Assembly: GCF_018873765.1 (NCBI RefSeq)
Contig: NC_057916.1
Span: 31,347,501-31,411,500 of the forward strand
DNA from: Telopea speciosissima
Lineage: Eukaryota; Streptophyta; Magnoliopsida; Proteales; Proteaceae
Length of the DNA stretch: 64,000 nucleotides
Direction of reading: 5' to 3'
A model generated the notes under the pieces. It saw nothing but the letters and a program-made list of their open reading frames with translations, made no database searches and was not told the origin of the DNA. Below, piece by piece: positions 45,371-56,731 of the stretch. Position 1 is the first letter of the stretch. Each line of letters opens with the position of its first letter. The translations under genes and the position numbers were made by a program.

Positions 45371-45381
45371 GATTTTATAGG
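45371..45381 (-). promoter_or_regulatory. TATA box of CYP94 gene D
   Basis: The minus strand reads cctataaaatc about 80 bases upstream of the ATG. Confidence 0.65.
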
Positions 45382-45419
45382 CCAGAAAGCTTTGACAAAG
45401 TCAGTTAGGAGTCAAGTTT

Positions 45420-45630
45420 TCCACCAATTTGGATCCTCCACACTCATTGAGTCATTGGTAAACGAAAGGAACAGACTATATTGACTATGACTATCAAAGC
45501 AATTCATCCTCAATAATTAAAAAAATCAATAAAGGCAATCTAGCCATCAAGGCGTTGCCAGTATTCACTGATACCACATTATCAAAGGCAACCTAATAAA
45601 TGAGCCTCAGTCAGGTCAAGTATATTCATT
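45420..45630 (-). promoter_or_regulatory. Conserved CYP94 upstream module of gene D
   Basis: Minus-strand sequence with cattgagtcattggt, aattgcttcg/t, ggcaacgcc and aggttgcctttgat. The same module occurs at 22200-22270, 33339-33480, 35515-35680, 58920-59145 and 60800-61010. A regulatory role is inferred from its position and repetition. Confidence 0.55.
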
Positions 45631-45759
45631 CCTTAAATACAATAAATGTATATAAACCATTAAAAGTAAAAATATAAAAATAATATACGTGGGAAAATTG
45701 AGGGAAAAAAAAATTTATAGTTTCACAAATCTATGAATTTTGATCGTTCAATTTATGGA

Positions 45760-45905
45760 CCAGGGATCCTCTACAATATCGGCGGGGCGGCAGTGCACAT
45801 CTGACGGCACAGTAGAGGCCAGGTGGCACACATGGCACACATGACCTCTGCTGTGCCATCGGATGTGCACTGCCGCCCCGCCGGTTTTGTAGAGGATTTT
45901 TATCC
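45760..45905. mobile_element. Hairpin MITE with 5-base duplication and an empty paralogous site
   Basis: Arms of about 55 bases (atcctctacaa, ggcggggcggcagtgcacat and complements) fold back on each other. ATGGA flanks it at 45755-45759 and 45906-45910. The duplicated segment near 61153-61157 has a single ATGGA and no element, so it inserted after the duplication or was lost there. Confidence 0.88.
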
Positions 45906-46267
45906 ATGGAGAAGAAGAGATTTATTAACCCATGACATGACCCGTTAGAGTGTCAGCCTTAGAGATTTGATCCATCAAAGTGTCGACCTTAGTGACTCGA
46001 TTAGTTAGAGCGTTAAGTCTTTTTTCCCCATACAAAAAGGGGAAGGCAGGTGATTAGGGTTGCTTGATTCCTGTCCAATTTTCGTCTTTCATATGAATAT
46101 CTGATATGGAGAATCGTAGTCCACATTAGGCCAAGTTTTAACAATGCTTGGAGTTCTCTTACCCCAATTGTTGATTGATGATTGGCATAAAAACCATCGG
46201 ATTGGTAGCAAAGAGTGTCATCCCTCAAAAAAATATCATTTTGGCCAAGACAGAGTGCCATTGATAG

Positions 46268-46505
46268 ATGATCAAGGCCATACGACTAACCCTGGAACCT
46301 TTGGTTCAAGGTCACACGGCTAGCCTTGGATCCTTAATTTAGTTCAAGATCATGCAGCCAGCCCAAATCCTTCAGTCGAAGGTCACAAAGCCCCAGATCC
46401 TGCGTTTCAAGATCACATGGTTACCCCTGAATCCTTTGGTTCAAGGTCACATTGCTACTCCCAGATCCTTTGGTTCAAAATCGTAGGCTACTCCTAGATC
46501 CCTTG
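46268..46505. repeat. Minisatellite of about 34-base units
   Basis: Six to seven degenerate units with the core ttggttcaaggtcacatgg..gatcc follow each other. A second copy of the array lies at 61520-61745 in the duplicated segment. Confidence 0.75.
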
Positions 46506-46639
46506 GATTAAGCAAAATTTGGATAGGTAAAAGAAGAACGCCATTCCTACCTAGCACCATTTTTGTTTTTGGTAGAAAAGAGGACTACCTAGAACCATTT
46601 AGAATGACCAAAAAGGGAGTCATTCTAAATAGGTGACAC

Positions 46640-47155
46640 TTCCTATTGGAGACTCCAGTAAGTATTTGACCTCTCTCTACACGGCTTTTTCCTCTCCTTC
46701 TGAGAGTTATTTTATGTCACTTACAATGGAACTTTAGGACCTCCAACAAAAGCTGGATGAACCTATCTCACAATTTTTGCAACGTGCTAAGTCCATTGCC
46801 GCCAAACTGAATGTTGCTGGCCAACCTCTTCGTCCAAGTGCTTTCAATCTTCACATTTATAGGGGCTTGAAACCTGAATTTCGCGACATGATGTCCTCTC
46901 TTCTTATGTAGACTGATCCTATCTCCTATGATGATCTTCATGGTATGTTACTAAGTCACGAATTTCTTCATGGAACTACTTTGCACAAGCTTGCCCTTAT
47001 TGACTCTCCAACAGCTCCTGCCTCACCTATTGCGAACACTGCTCAACACTCCTCTTCCACTACTACCGTTGTTCACTCCCTTCCAACCGTGGTGGCAGGG
47101 GTGGTTTGGGCCGTGGTGGACCTCCTGACCAGAACTATGGACGGTTTGGTGCCAA
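46640..47155 (+). pseudogene. Copia-C gag fragment
   Basis: Frame with LQQKLDEPISQFLQRAKSIA, LRPSAFNLHIYRGLKPEF and SYDDLHGMLLSHE is typical UBN2 gag, with stops near 46736 and 46909. It ends in a Gly/Arg-rich part (GGLGRGGPPDQNYG in the duplicate copy) before a sharp change of strand near 47155. No 5' LTR was found to its left. Confidence 0.8.
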
Positions 47156-47298
47156 TAAATGTGAGGGACAGACCCATGAGCAAGGAAGGAGAGACCAGTG
47201 TCAATGATGTGCTGATGGAGACGTTCAACGACTCCCTGCTGTTCATGGGTATGAGAAGCAGAAAGGCGATGGGAAATTCCAATTTTTGTAAAAATTAG
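47156..47298 (-). pseudogene. Copia-C integrase fragment, inverted (left of LINE-B)
   Basis: The minus strand reads FTKIGISHRLSASHTHEQQG, VVERLHQHIIDTGLSFLAHG and PHIYWHQ, the catalytic-Glu region of Copia integrase. It lies in the opposite orientation to gag at its left. It continues at 53087 on the far side of LINE-B. Confidence 0.85.
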
Positions 47299-47331
47299 AA
47301 AATATTCAGAAATTACATGTTTTAAGTAGAT

Positions 47332-48838
47332 ATGCAAGACCTAGGTGGTTTCCTTTGTTTTCTGGCTCTAGGCTTGATCAACAAGGAGGTGGCGGCGCCA
47401 CCACTGCCGACGTATGCTTCGGTGGCCAAGCCGCCTTCTCTCCCGAAGATCGCTGGTTTACCATCGCCGGTTAGGGATGGAACGCTAACAAGAATTAAGA
47501 TTCCCCAAGTAGCGTACGTTGCACAACTCAATAAGCTTAAGCACTCTCTGCTTGGGAGGCTAAATTTCAGGTTTACCACCATGGCGAAGCTGCGTGAAGC
47601 CTCTCAGGACTGGGGCCTGAAGGAAGGAGTCCTCATGAAATCCCTCGGCAAAGGATTTGTAATCTTCAGCTTCAAGAACTCGGAGGACATGACTTACATG
47701 TGGAGACGAAGCCCGGTCCGTGTTGATGGCCAAGCAATACGTTTCCAGCAATGGAGAAAAGATTTTAAGGTTGATGAACAGATGGTCACACATAGGCTCT
47801 GCTGGATTCGCTTTCCTAACCTGCCACAAGAGTATTGGCACGAGCACATTCTCTTATCGATTGCTAAGGCCGTGGGGAGGCCGTTAGCCATTGATCGAAG
47901 GACCAGAGACTCCCAATACGGCCACTTTGCATGGGTGTGCATTGACATCGATGATTCACTACCACGGGTGGACGAGGTTTTCGTGGAGCGTGAGCAAGAG
48001 GGTTCTCTTGAGGTGTTCGTGTTCAAACAGGAGGTTGTGTTTGAAGAACCTCCCTCTCGCTCCGTCAGTTGCCGTCGTTTTGGTCACAGGGTAGATTCTT
48101 ACCCCAACAAGGTGAGTGACAGTCTAATGGTCGCCGAGATCCCAGGCGTACACTATATCGATCATCCACCAGTAAGGAGGCAGTGGCAAGATTGGCGTCC
48201 AAGGGTACCTCCGGCAGCCCAAGTAGCATCGCCGGATATTACGCATGATTCCTCGGTTCCTTAGGAGGGGGAGGGACATGTGGCAGCTTCATTGGGTGAC
48301 AACTCACAAGTAGTACTTCACAAGGAATTGAATTCTGGTTGCATGCGTAACACACTCCCCCAATCTGGCAGTCCCTCTTGAGTGGATAACTCACTATCTA
48401 ATTCAAACTCTAAGAATCAGAGTGGAAATAGGTCGGGTAACCATGCACACGTTCACAGTGAGGAGGGCTACGCGTTGGTGCAATGACCTGGTCTAGGTTC
48501 TGAGCTACTTGAATTGAACCGGGTTGACTCGGATGGACGCACTTACTCAGAAGAGGGTGAATTGCAGGTGGTTTTATCACCCATCTCGGTGCACAACTGC
48601 GATGATAAATCACCTGGCCACGGGGCATGAGGAGCAAAGTGCTACACGAGTTCCTTTCACGACAGTACCTCGTTGTAAGCAGGGGCGACACAAGCATCTT
48701 GAGCCAGCCAATATCATCACCAATGCACGTCGACAAGGGAAGTTTAACAAGGAGGTTGAAGCCGTGGTTGTGAGTTTGCAGACTCTGCCACAAGAGGGCG
48801 TTTTGAACAAGCGCCAATCTGAATCACCCACTCTTTAA
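47332..48838 (+). pseudogene. LINE-B ORF1 (DUF4283, damaged zinc knuckle)
   Basis: 47332-48264 is open for 310 codons. It reads PTYASVAKPPSLPKI, then the DUF4283 region with LKHSLLGRLNF, WGLKEGVLMKSLGKGFVIF and LCWIRFPNLPQEYW. The knuckle reads SCRRFGHRVDSYP, so the final Cys is replaced by Tyr and the first Cys is also lost. A stop at 48262-48264 and later shifts interrupt the C-terminal part, which reaches 48838 as KQGRHKHLEPAN and EGVLNKRQSESPTL. ORF2 starts two bases after this stop. Confidence 0.85.
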
Positions 48839-48840
48839 CC

Positions 48841-51800
48841 ATGAGATGCTTCTTTTGGAATATAAGAGGGGTAGGAAATCCTAAGGCTAAAGGTCACCTG
48901 CGACTGTTGGTGAAGGAATGCAACCCTGACGTTCTGTGTCTTGCAGAACCTAAGATAAAGGCTGAAGATTGCCCAAGAAGCTTCTTCGTGTTGATGGGGA
49001 TGTGCGCGAATGTTTTTACAAACCATAAGGATGAGGGGCTTCCAAACATCTGGGTTTTATGGAAAGCAGGTCTGAGCAAGCCATTTGTGATTCTTGAGTC
49101 CAGCCAGCACCTCACTTTACAAGTGGAGGTGAATGGGATAAAAAGCTTCGTTATGGTGGAGTATGCGAGCTGTATGAGAACGACAAGGAGGCAGCTATGG
49201 TGCGACCTATCTTCTCTGGTAGGCATGGCTTGCCCCTGGTTAGTGATAGGAGACTTTAATTCATACTCAAATGCGAATGAAAAGAGAGGCCCAGGGCGGT
49301 TCAATATGGGATCAGCAGAGGAATTTGTAGCTATGGTGGAATCCTCATCTCTCACGCCAATCCCTTCGACGAGCAGCAAATTTACATGGTCTAATAATCG
49401 AAGGGTTGGTAATGTGCAGGCGGTTCTGGACCGCAGTTTTTGCAATGATTTTTGGTGGCAGAAATATGCAAACACAATGCAGCAAGTACAAGTGAGGGGT
49501 ACGTCAGATCACTCCCCCCTGCTGGTTTTTTGCGAAGATATTCCTCGCCCCTCCAATATGTCTTTCCGTATGCAGCGATTCTGGGTCGATCATGCAGATT
49601 TTCTAAGCTTTGTGACAAACTCTTGGGCTACGCTAGTACATGGCTCCCCTCTCTTTGTTGTAGTAGCAAAATTGAAGCGACTTAAGGGCCCCCTCCGTGA
49701 ATGGGCCAAGGGGTTTTTCCCAACATTGACCATGAGGTTGCTCGCACACAGGCGCTCTTGGACACCATACAGAAAACTGTGGACCGCAATTGGTTTAACG
49801 AAGAATTATTTGAGGTGGAACTGCAAGCTAGAAGGGACTTTGACATGGCGGTCGGACTGTAAGAACGGTTGTGGTGCGAAAGAGTAAGGGATAAATGGGT
49901 GAAATTTGGGGATAGGTGTACCAAATATTTCCACCTAGCTACCAGACTTCGGCGGGCCAGAAACACCATCTGGGAGATCAAAAAGGAGGATGGAACAGTG
50001 CTGACTGATATGCATGATATTGGTGTTTGTATGGCTTCACACTTCGAGAATTTCTTCAAGCAAGGTGTCTCCATTCGAGATGATAGTCTCTTGGCAGCGA
50101 TTCCCTCTCTGGTATCGATGGAGGATAATGAAATGTTGGCTAAAATCCCTTCTCATGAGGAAATCAAAGGTGCGGTGTTTGATCTTGACCCCTCCAGCGC
50201 ATCGGGACCTGATGGCTTCCCTGGGACTTTTTACAGAGTTTGCTGGGATGTTATAGGCAGAGATGTATGCAGAGGTATTCAGAACTTCTTTCAGGAAGGG
50301 GTAGTCACAAAGGGGGTAAATTGTAATTTCCTGAGCCTGATTCCAAAGGTTGACAACGCCAATTTGGTGGGGCAGTTTAGGCCGATCTACTTAGGGAATT
50401 TTTTCTTTAAAATATTCCCTAAGATCATGGCATCAAGGTTATCTACCATCCTGTACAAACTTATTTCTGCAGAGCAAGGAGCATTTCAAAGAGGCAAGGT
50501 TATTTTTGAAAATATAGGGGTTGCTTTGGAACTAACAAACTGGATGGAAGCTAAATGCAAGGGAGGTGGTCTGGGATTGAAGCTGGACATTCAAAAAGCC
50601 TTCGATACTCTTGAGTGGAGTTTCCTTTTTGACGTTCTCAGTGCTTTTGGTTTCTCCCCTCTCTGGATTTCTGGGATACATAAAATCCTCCTATCAACAA
50701 GGTTATCTGTGCTAATTAATGGAGGTCCAGTGGGTTTTTTTGGCGTGGAGCGTGGTTTGCGACAGGGGGATCCTCTCTCCCCTCTGCTATTTATCTTAGC
50801 AGAAGAAGTGTTGTGTAGAGGACTAGGGGCCCTTCGAGATCAGGGAGGCATTTGCGCTCTGCCAGGTCCCCGCCAGGTAACCATGCCCTCTCATCTCCTT
50901 TATGCTGATGATCTCCTTATTTTTATGAAGGCTGATCTGCGCAATGTTAAGCATGAGTCCTATGGAGCTTTCTCTGGCCAAGTTATTAACCTGGCCAAAA
51001 GCAAGGTGTTCTTAGGTCGAGTTTCAGCAGCTCAAAGACAACGTCTGGCATCAATCCTCAACATTCCAATATGTGCCTTCCCTACTAAATACTTAGGCGT
51101 GATGTTGATGAAAGGGAGGGTGAAACGGGACCTCATTCAGCCCTTGGTGGACCAGTTTAAAAAGCGACTAGCAGCCTGGAAGGGGCAGCTTCTCTCAATG
51201 GCAGGGCGACTCAAGCTGGTTCGATCGGTAATGGGAAGCATTCCTGTTCACAACTTCTCTGTGTATCTCTGGCCAGTAGTGACAATTGAGGTGATGGAAA
51301 GATGGACCCAAAACTTCATATGGTCAGGGGAAGTAGACAGATCCAAGGCAATAACAGTGCACTGGGATTACCTGTGCAAGCCAAAAAAGGAGGGGGGACT
51401 TGGAATTAGGCGGTTGAGGGACCTTAATCTAGCGCTGATCGCCAAATTAGCATGGGACATCAAGAATGATGAATTAGTCTTTGCCTCATTTCTGGGTGGG
51501 AGGTTTCTAAAACCAGATGGGTCACTCCGAATCGCAGCTGTATCGTCCACCCTCCTCCCTGGTCTCAGAAGAGTGTGGGACTTCATCCAGTCTTCAGAGC
51601 GCTGGGTGGTTGGTAATGGGCACTCGATCAGGTTCTGGTACGACAGATGGATTGGGAACAACAGTATTGAGGAGCTACTTCTCCCTACACAGGTGCCCCA
51701 AAATTTATTGGCCACGGGCTCGGATTTCCTAGAGGAGGGAACTTGAATTCAGCCAATGGTTCATGCACCGGCTCTACAGGATATTGTCACTAAAATACAT

Positions 51801-52952
51801 GAAATGGGGGCATTGGGCTCTGACAATAAAGATAGGCGAGTATGGGCTCACTCCCTTTCAGGCACTTTCTCGGTCAGCCTGGGATTCCATTCGAGTAAAG
51901 TCGCCCACACCCCCTGGTATTGGGCGGTTTGGAATCAAGATCTTCTTCCCCGATCTTCTGTATTCGGTTAGCGAATGGTGCATGGCGCGCTGCCTACAGA
52001 TGACAAGGTGCGCAAAAAGAGGATACCTTTGGCCTCTAGATGTGTTCTATGCATGGCAGCTAGTGAATCAGCCACCCATCTCTTTTTGAACTGCGCTTTC
52101 TCTTACACTATTTGGAGAGAAGCTCTCGGCCTATTTGGATAAAATTGGGGTGGTTTCCCATCCATCAAACTGCTCTTCTCCTGGTGGCGTAGAAAGTCCA
52201 AGGTGGTCCCACTCCCCAAATGTTGGGGGGTCTTACTGATTATTATCTGCTAGCATATATGGTTGGAGCGTAACAGGCAAAAATACGATAACTTGAAGAG
52301 ATCTCCAAAGCAAGTTATGAATTTGCGCATCAGATCAGTTACAGACTGCTCTCATATTAGAGAAGTCCCAGTTAAGGCGGTTCGTGACCTGATGTTAGCC
52401 AGAAGATTGCAAATCGACATCTGTAGACCCCTAGTGAGAAATATAATGGAGGTAATCTGGAAACAACCCCATCTAGGATGGTGGAAATTAAATATTGATA
52501 GCTCATCAATAGGTAACCCCGGCGCGTCAGGGGCAGGTGGTCTCATTAGGGACAGCATGGGTGCAGTAGTCAGAAGCTTTGCATCTTACCAGGGTGTGGG
52601 TACTAGCTACATGGCGGAGATGGCTACTTTCTTCGATGGTGTAACTCAAGCGCAAAGCTTAAATATTACCAAACTTTGGATTGAGAGCGACTCGAGTGCA
52701 GTGGTTACATCTATCCTTGCTCGCAACATTCCATGGGCCTTCATTCAGAGATGGTGGGCAGCAACCACTTACCTAGACACCATTGAATGGCAAATTACCC
52801 ACTGTTACTGGGAGGTAAACACAGTAGCAGACGCATTGGCTAACCACGCAGCGAAGGCGAAAACTTCTTGTGCATGGAATGTCACTCCAATCTTCATTGC
52901 ACAAAAAGTCTCTTGGGACGCCCTTGGCCGCCCCTGTTATAGATTCACCTAG
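48841..52952 (+). pseudogene. LINE-B ORF2: endonuclease, reverse transcriptase, zf-RVT, RNase H
   Basis: The start at 48841 reads MRCFFWNIRGVGNPKAKGHL. The endonuclease runs to 49887 with PWLVIGDFNSY and VRGTSDHSPLLV. A frameshift near 49870 leads into 49869-51746: RT with ASGPDGFPGTFYR, FRPIYLGNFFFKI, LKLDIQKAFDTLEW, RQGDPLSPLLFI and YADD at 50901-50912, all intact. Further shifts break the zf-RVT part near 51750-52260 (CVLCMAASESATHLFLNC). RNase H at 52263-52952 has NIDSSSIGNPGASGAGG, AEMATFFDGV and IESDSSAVV. Only about four lesions are seen, fewer than in LINE-A, so it is younger. Confidence 0.9.
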
Positions 52953-53086
52953 TCCCATGTGATAGGGATCGGTTTTGGACCCAGCCTTAGCCACTGGGTT
53001 TCTTTCTTTTGCTTGGTTTGATTGTATTTCTTTTGTAATTTACCTTTCTCTTAATATACACATTGCTAATCTTTAGCAAAAAAAAA

Positions 53087-53390
53087 AAGCGGCACTTGCC
53101 AACCCAATCAGACTGTAATAATTTAATTTTTCGACTGAAAAATCGTTCAACAAGGGCTTGAAAATTGGGAAAAATAGTAAAAACATATGATTTATACACC
53201 ATATGATAAAACCAAATATATCTTGTATTATCATCAACGAAGATTACATAATAACGATGACTGAAAAAAGATGAGGTGGGGAAGGGTCCCCATACATCAC
53301 TATGAATAAGATCTAAAGGAAAAAGACTTCTACTATGCGTCTCAAGTAAAGAGAGACGATGAGCTTTACCTAATTGACATGCGGGCGACT
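53087..53390 (-). pseudogene. Copia-C integrase fragment, inverted (right of LINE-B)
   Basis: The minus strand reads ACQLGKAHRL, SLFPLDLIHSDVWGPF, YYVIFVDDNTRYIWFY and LLQSDWVGKC, covering the zinc region and the first and second catalytic Asp of Copia integrase. It joins 47298-47156 once LINE-B is removed. Confidence 0.87.
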
Positions 53391-53682
53391 GTTCGTGGAC
53401 AAGCTGAAGATTCGGCCTTCTAAATCTCCACCTTGAGTGGGTGTACGTATATAGAGTATCTCACGGAGTAGATCGCCTTTCCTTTCTTGGCCCCTCAAGA
53501 TTGAATCCTACCATAATGTAAACTTTATATCAAATTATTCTCTTTCCTAGTTTAGATCAATTAGGTCTCTCAAGATTATAAATTGTATGTATACTCCTCT
53601 TGGAGAATTCATAAATCAAGCAATACTATTCACTTTGATAGGGTGAGTTATTTCTTTTCCATTTCCCTTTACCAATCCAACA
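53391..53682 (+). mobile_element. Copia-C 3' end and LTR
   Basis: Plus-strand DKLKIRPSKSPP ends the RNase H region, a purine tract (ttgagtggg) follows, and an LTR runs from TGTACGTATA at 53442 to ATCCAACA at 53682 (241 bp). Orientation agrees with gag at 46640 but is opposite to the integrase between them. The duplicate is at 62860-63159. Confidence 0.82.
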
Positions 53683-54714
53683 CCATAACTTCAAGTGCAA
53701 TAAAACAATAAAAACAATTATCTTTTAAGTCGATCTGTATTCTCGAGCATTAAAAACAACTATTTTTATCATTCGAGAATGCGAAATTGACCTAGAATGC
53801 ATACCAAATACTGCCTAAATAATATGGATGTACACAACTAACATCTAGGCATAAACCCAGATGGAAACAGAATACAGTTCAAACTTGAGACTCTACCTTC
53901 AGCATTGCCATCATCGTTGCACAAGAAAAAACTAATTAAATGGCTTGAAGTACCACCTTTGGCAATGTCATCAGCCGAGCCCTCAAGCCATACATATTTG
54001 AGCTAAGTCTCAAATGTATATCTAATAAGTTATGGTCAAGAATTAATTTTTTGGTTGCTTCACTTGTAAATAGTTTCAAGAATAGGAGTATGTTTGGATC
54101 TCCATTTCATTTTACATTCCCTTTTTATATCTTAATCGATGACTCTAAACAACAGCCCATGCATATTTATCATCAAGGGTTACCCTTAAGACATAGAAGT
54201 CGTCGCTATGGATGCCACTCTTTATTGCTGCAATTGTTTCTGGTTTTATTCGAATGTCAAAGAAAGAGCAAAATGCTTCCTCAATTTTCTAGATTCAACG
54301 GATTTGGTGTTCATTCATTTTAGCAGATCGATCTTGTTTTGAGAGAAAAGCTCATTTTCTTCAGTAAAGGGTCCAACAAGATAAATGGGGAAGAAAGGAC
54401 TTTTAATTTATTATGGTTATCCATACTAGCCAATAATAGACAGATTTACGTGCAATAATTAGCTTTTTATGGATGTGCTAATCAAACCAATAAAGGATCT
54501 ATGCTTATTCTTAAAAAAAAAAAAAATATTCAACGAAATAAAAATAGTAATCAATCCAAGAGAACCACATGATGATGGACGAGGACATCAATGAAGGGCT
54601 AGACATGAATTGACATAATGCCCTCTCCAACCCCATCCGAACGAAACGATTATATGATTCATGGAACCTGCTATGTTCTTTCCTTATTTCAGTGAGTCAA
54701 TTTCTTTTATGTTT
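53683..54714. other. Duplicated non-coding flank (copy at 63160-64000)
   Basis: Near-identical to 63160-64000 up to about 54530. A 90-codon frame at 54051-54323 is roughly kept in the copy, with many differences, but I do not recognise it and see no gene structure. Confidence 0.6.
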
Positions 54715-54852
54715 GGGTTTTTATCAAATGCCCCCCTCAAATTGTCCATAAGTTCAAATGCACTCCTGAATTTTCACTATTTTCAAATGCACCCCTATTT
54801 TCCAAACTTTGTAACACTCTAGTCCAGTCCGTTAGTCTGGGACGTTGGATCC

Positions 54853-55859
54853 TGTTATAAACTCAAAGTTGTTACAGTTAATGAATCAATGTGTGTATAT
54901 CTACCCAATAAATGAGGTCTAGAATATCATAGAGCCATACACGTGGCAAGCTCTAATGAACATCTCTAACAACCCCCCTCAAGCTTAGCGGGGGTGTACC
55001 AACAGTGAGCTTGCCTTTGAGCCATGCAAAACGAACACGAGATAGGCCCTTGGTGAGAACATCAGCAAACTAATCAATTGTAGAAACATAGTGAACAACA
55101 AGATGTCGAGAGGCAACCATGTCGCGTACAATGTGAAAATCAATCTCAATGTGTTTCATTCCGGCATGAAACACAGGATTCGCAGAGAGAAATGTGGCTC
55201 CAACATTATCACACCACACAACCTGTTGGTGAGCCAAGAAAACGCAAGCTCCTGAAGTAAAGAGCGAATCCAAACCATCTCCTAGGCAGCAGAAGCAACA
55301 GTCGGCCGGTATTCAGCTTCAGTAGAGGACCGCGAAACAGTCTTCTGCTTCTTCGAGCTCCAAGAGATCAGTGCGGAGCCAAAGTAGATGGCATAGCCAG
55401 AGGTAGACTTGCGATCATCAGGGCACCCTACCCAATCAGCATCAGCATAGGCATGAAGGGCCAAGTTGGTGCTTGGGTGAATATGAAGACCTTCCATACA
55501 AGAGTATTTCAGATACCGCAGAAACCGTTTGGCAGCAGTCCAATGGACATCAGTAGGGCAGTGCATGAACTGGGCAAGACGATTCATGGCAGAGCTAATG
55601 TCCGAGCGAGTTATAAGGAGATAATGGAATGCACCCACCACACATCGAAATGCAGTACCATCCTCCAAGGGAGTCCCGGAGTGCAAAGATAAGGGCTGAC
55701 CCGAAGCAATCGGGGTTGTAATGGGTTTGACATCCGCCATGCCAATACTCCGTAGAAGTTCCATGACATACTTCCGCTGGGAGAGAAAGAGACCAGCAGC
55801 AGAACGAGAGACCTCTAAGCCCAAAAAATAGTGGAGACCTCTAATGAACATCTCTAACA
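54853..55859 (-). mobile_element. Copia-D with a large internal deletion
   Basis: A 119-base LTR at 54853-54971 (TGTTATAAAC..TCTCTAACA on the plus strand) is followed by a purine tract. Its target duplication gatcc is at 54848-54852 and 55860-55864. At the right only the last 21 bases of the other LTR survive (55839-55859), joined directly to the reverse transcriptase end, so the right LTR, gag, integrase and most RT were deleted. Confidence 0.85.
54975..55838 (-). pseudogene. Copia-D reverse transcriptase end and RNase H
   Basis: The minus strand starts at LHYFLGLEVSRSAAG and continues QRKYVMELLRSIGMAD, VVGAFHYLLITRSDIS and YLKYSCMEGLHI. The RNase H motifs ADADWVGCPDDRKSTSG and VSRSSTEAEYR follow, then a stop near 55282. 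In the next open piece WCDNVGATFLSANPVFHAG and KHIEIDFHIVRD end the domain. Confidence 0.9.
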
Positions 55860-56211
55860 GATCCGACTCCTCTACTTCTGCCTGCCCGGTACTGCTGTGC
55901 GCACTCGGGCAGGGGTAAGGCGGTACATTCTGCCTTGCTTGTGTGTGGGGCGCACACGGCAATAGGAGTATGCGGAAGTAGAGGAGTCGAATTGCTGGGA
56001 CGTTAGACGTTAGTTTTAGGAAATCTAATGACCAAAATGCCCTTATGACAAACCTCTTTATTCCTCCTTCTACCCTTTTCTCCCATAATAAGCAAGCTAG
56101 GATTCCCAGTTTTCAGTTCAAATGGCAACTGAAAAAAGGTTCCATTAAGAAGAAAATGAAAATTTTCATAATCATGAATTCAAGATCTTTTAATTAGTAT
56201 ATTGTATACCT

Positions 56212-56731
56212 CTATTGTGTCCTTCCCTCTTTGCATGGTAAACATGATGGTGTTGGTATCCCAACCATGAAATTGGCCTCAATGGATCCGGTCTTGAGAA
56301 CCTTAGTCCATTTCATAGCGATCTCCAAGATCATATCTTGAATAGAAACCCCAGCATTACTAGGAAATGGAAGAAATTGACAACGAGAAAGGATGGGAAA
56401 TGTATTTTCTAAGTTACCGGTGAACGTCGGGCACCTAATCGGAGCTTGACAAAGCAAAAAAGGAAGGGCCAGAATGGCGATTCATCATTTCAGCTTGAAT
56501 CTACGATAGATCCATCTTGGTGCAATCTATGGGCGGATGTGGATCGAATTCGAAATCTTTTGAAGGTGTTGATTTTTGGACCCATTGCTTGCAGTTCTCG
56601 TCTTCTTCGTTATCAATCATGTAGTCTAGCTCATCCGGAATATAAACCCTTGTCTTCCCTCTTGCAACTCTAATAATGTCACCATCCTTCACTATAAAAA
56701 TCAGAGCGAGAAGCAGTAATAGCCGGACCAA
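56212..56731 (-). pseudogene. Captured MESD-like (LRP chaperone-like ER protein) gene fragment
   Basis: The minus-strand ATG at 56731 opens a hydrophobic leader (VRLLLLLALIF), then TRVYIPDELDYMIDNEEDE, a stop after KMDLS, IQAEMMNRHSGP, and in shifted frame FVKLRLGARRSP. A GT..AG intron (56417-56360) follows, then DMILEIAMKWTKVLKTGSIE and, shifted again, TNTIMFTMQRGKDTIE. This order is what I recall for plant proteins with the Mesd domain. The retained intron shows DNA-level capture. Two shifts and one stop make it non-coding. The family name rests on memory and needs a search. Confidence 0.65.

Larger units (their letters stand above)
47299..53090 (+). mobile_element. LINE-B, nearly full-length L1-type LINE
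   Basis: ORF1, ORF2 and a poly(A) at about 53080-53090 are present in 5.8 kb. The duplicate segment at 62540-62555 lacks the LINE and gives the empty site. Compared with it, about 10 bases (ggggaagaga) are missing and no target duplication is evident, so integration was accompanied by a small target deletion. It sits inside the Copia-C integrase. Confidence 0.9.
54847..55995. mobile_element. Foldback MITE split by Copia-D
   Basis: The ends GGATCCGACTCCTCTACTTC and the complement of GGAAGTAGAGGAGTCGAATTGC match the element at 39470-39658. The 9-base duplication TGGGACGTT is at 54838-54846 and 55996-56004. Copia-D lies six bases inside the left end. Confidence 0.85.

Noticed and set aside
46268..46505. 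CRISPR-like array
   Set aside because: Units are adjacent, degenerate and without unique spacers, in a plant nuclear context; it is a minisatellite.
54051..54323. 90-codon frame partly kept in the duplicate at 63478-63801
   Set aside because: Its conservation is explained by recent duplication; frame ends and content differ and no family is recognisable.
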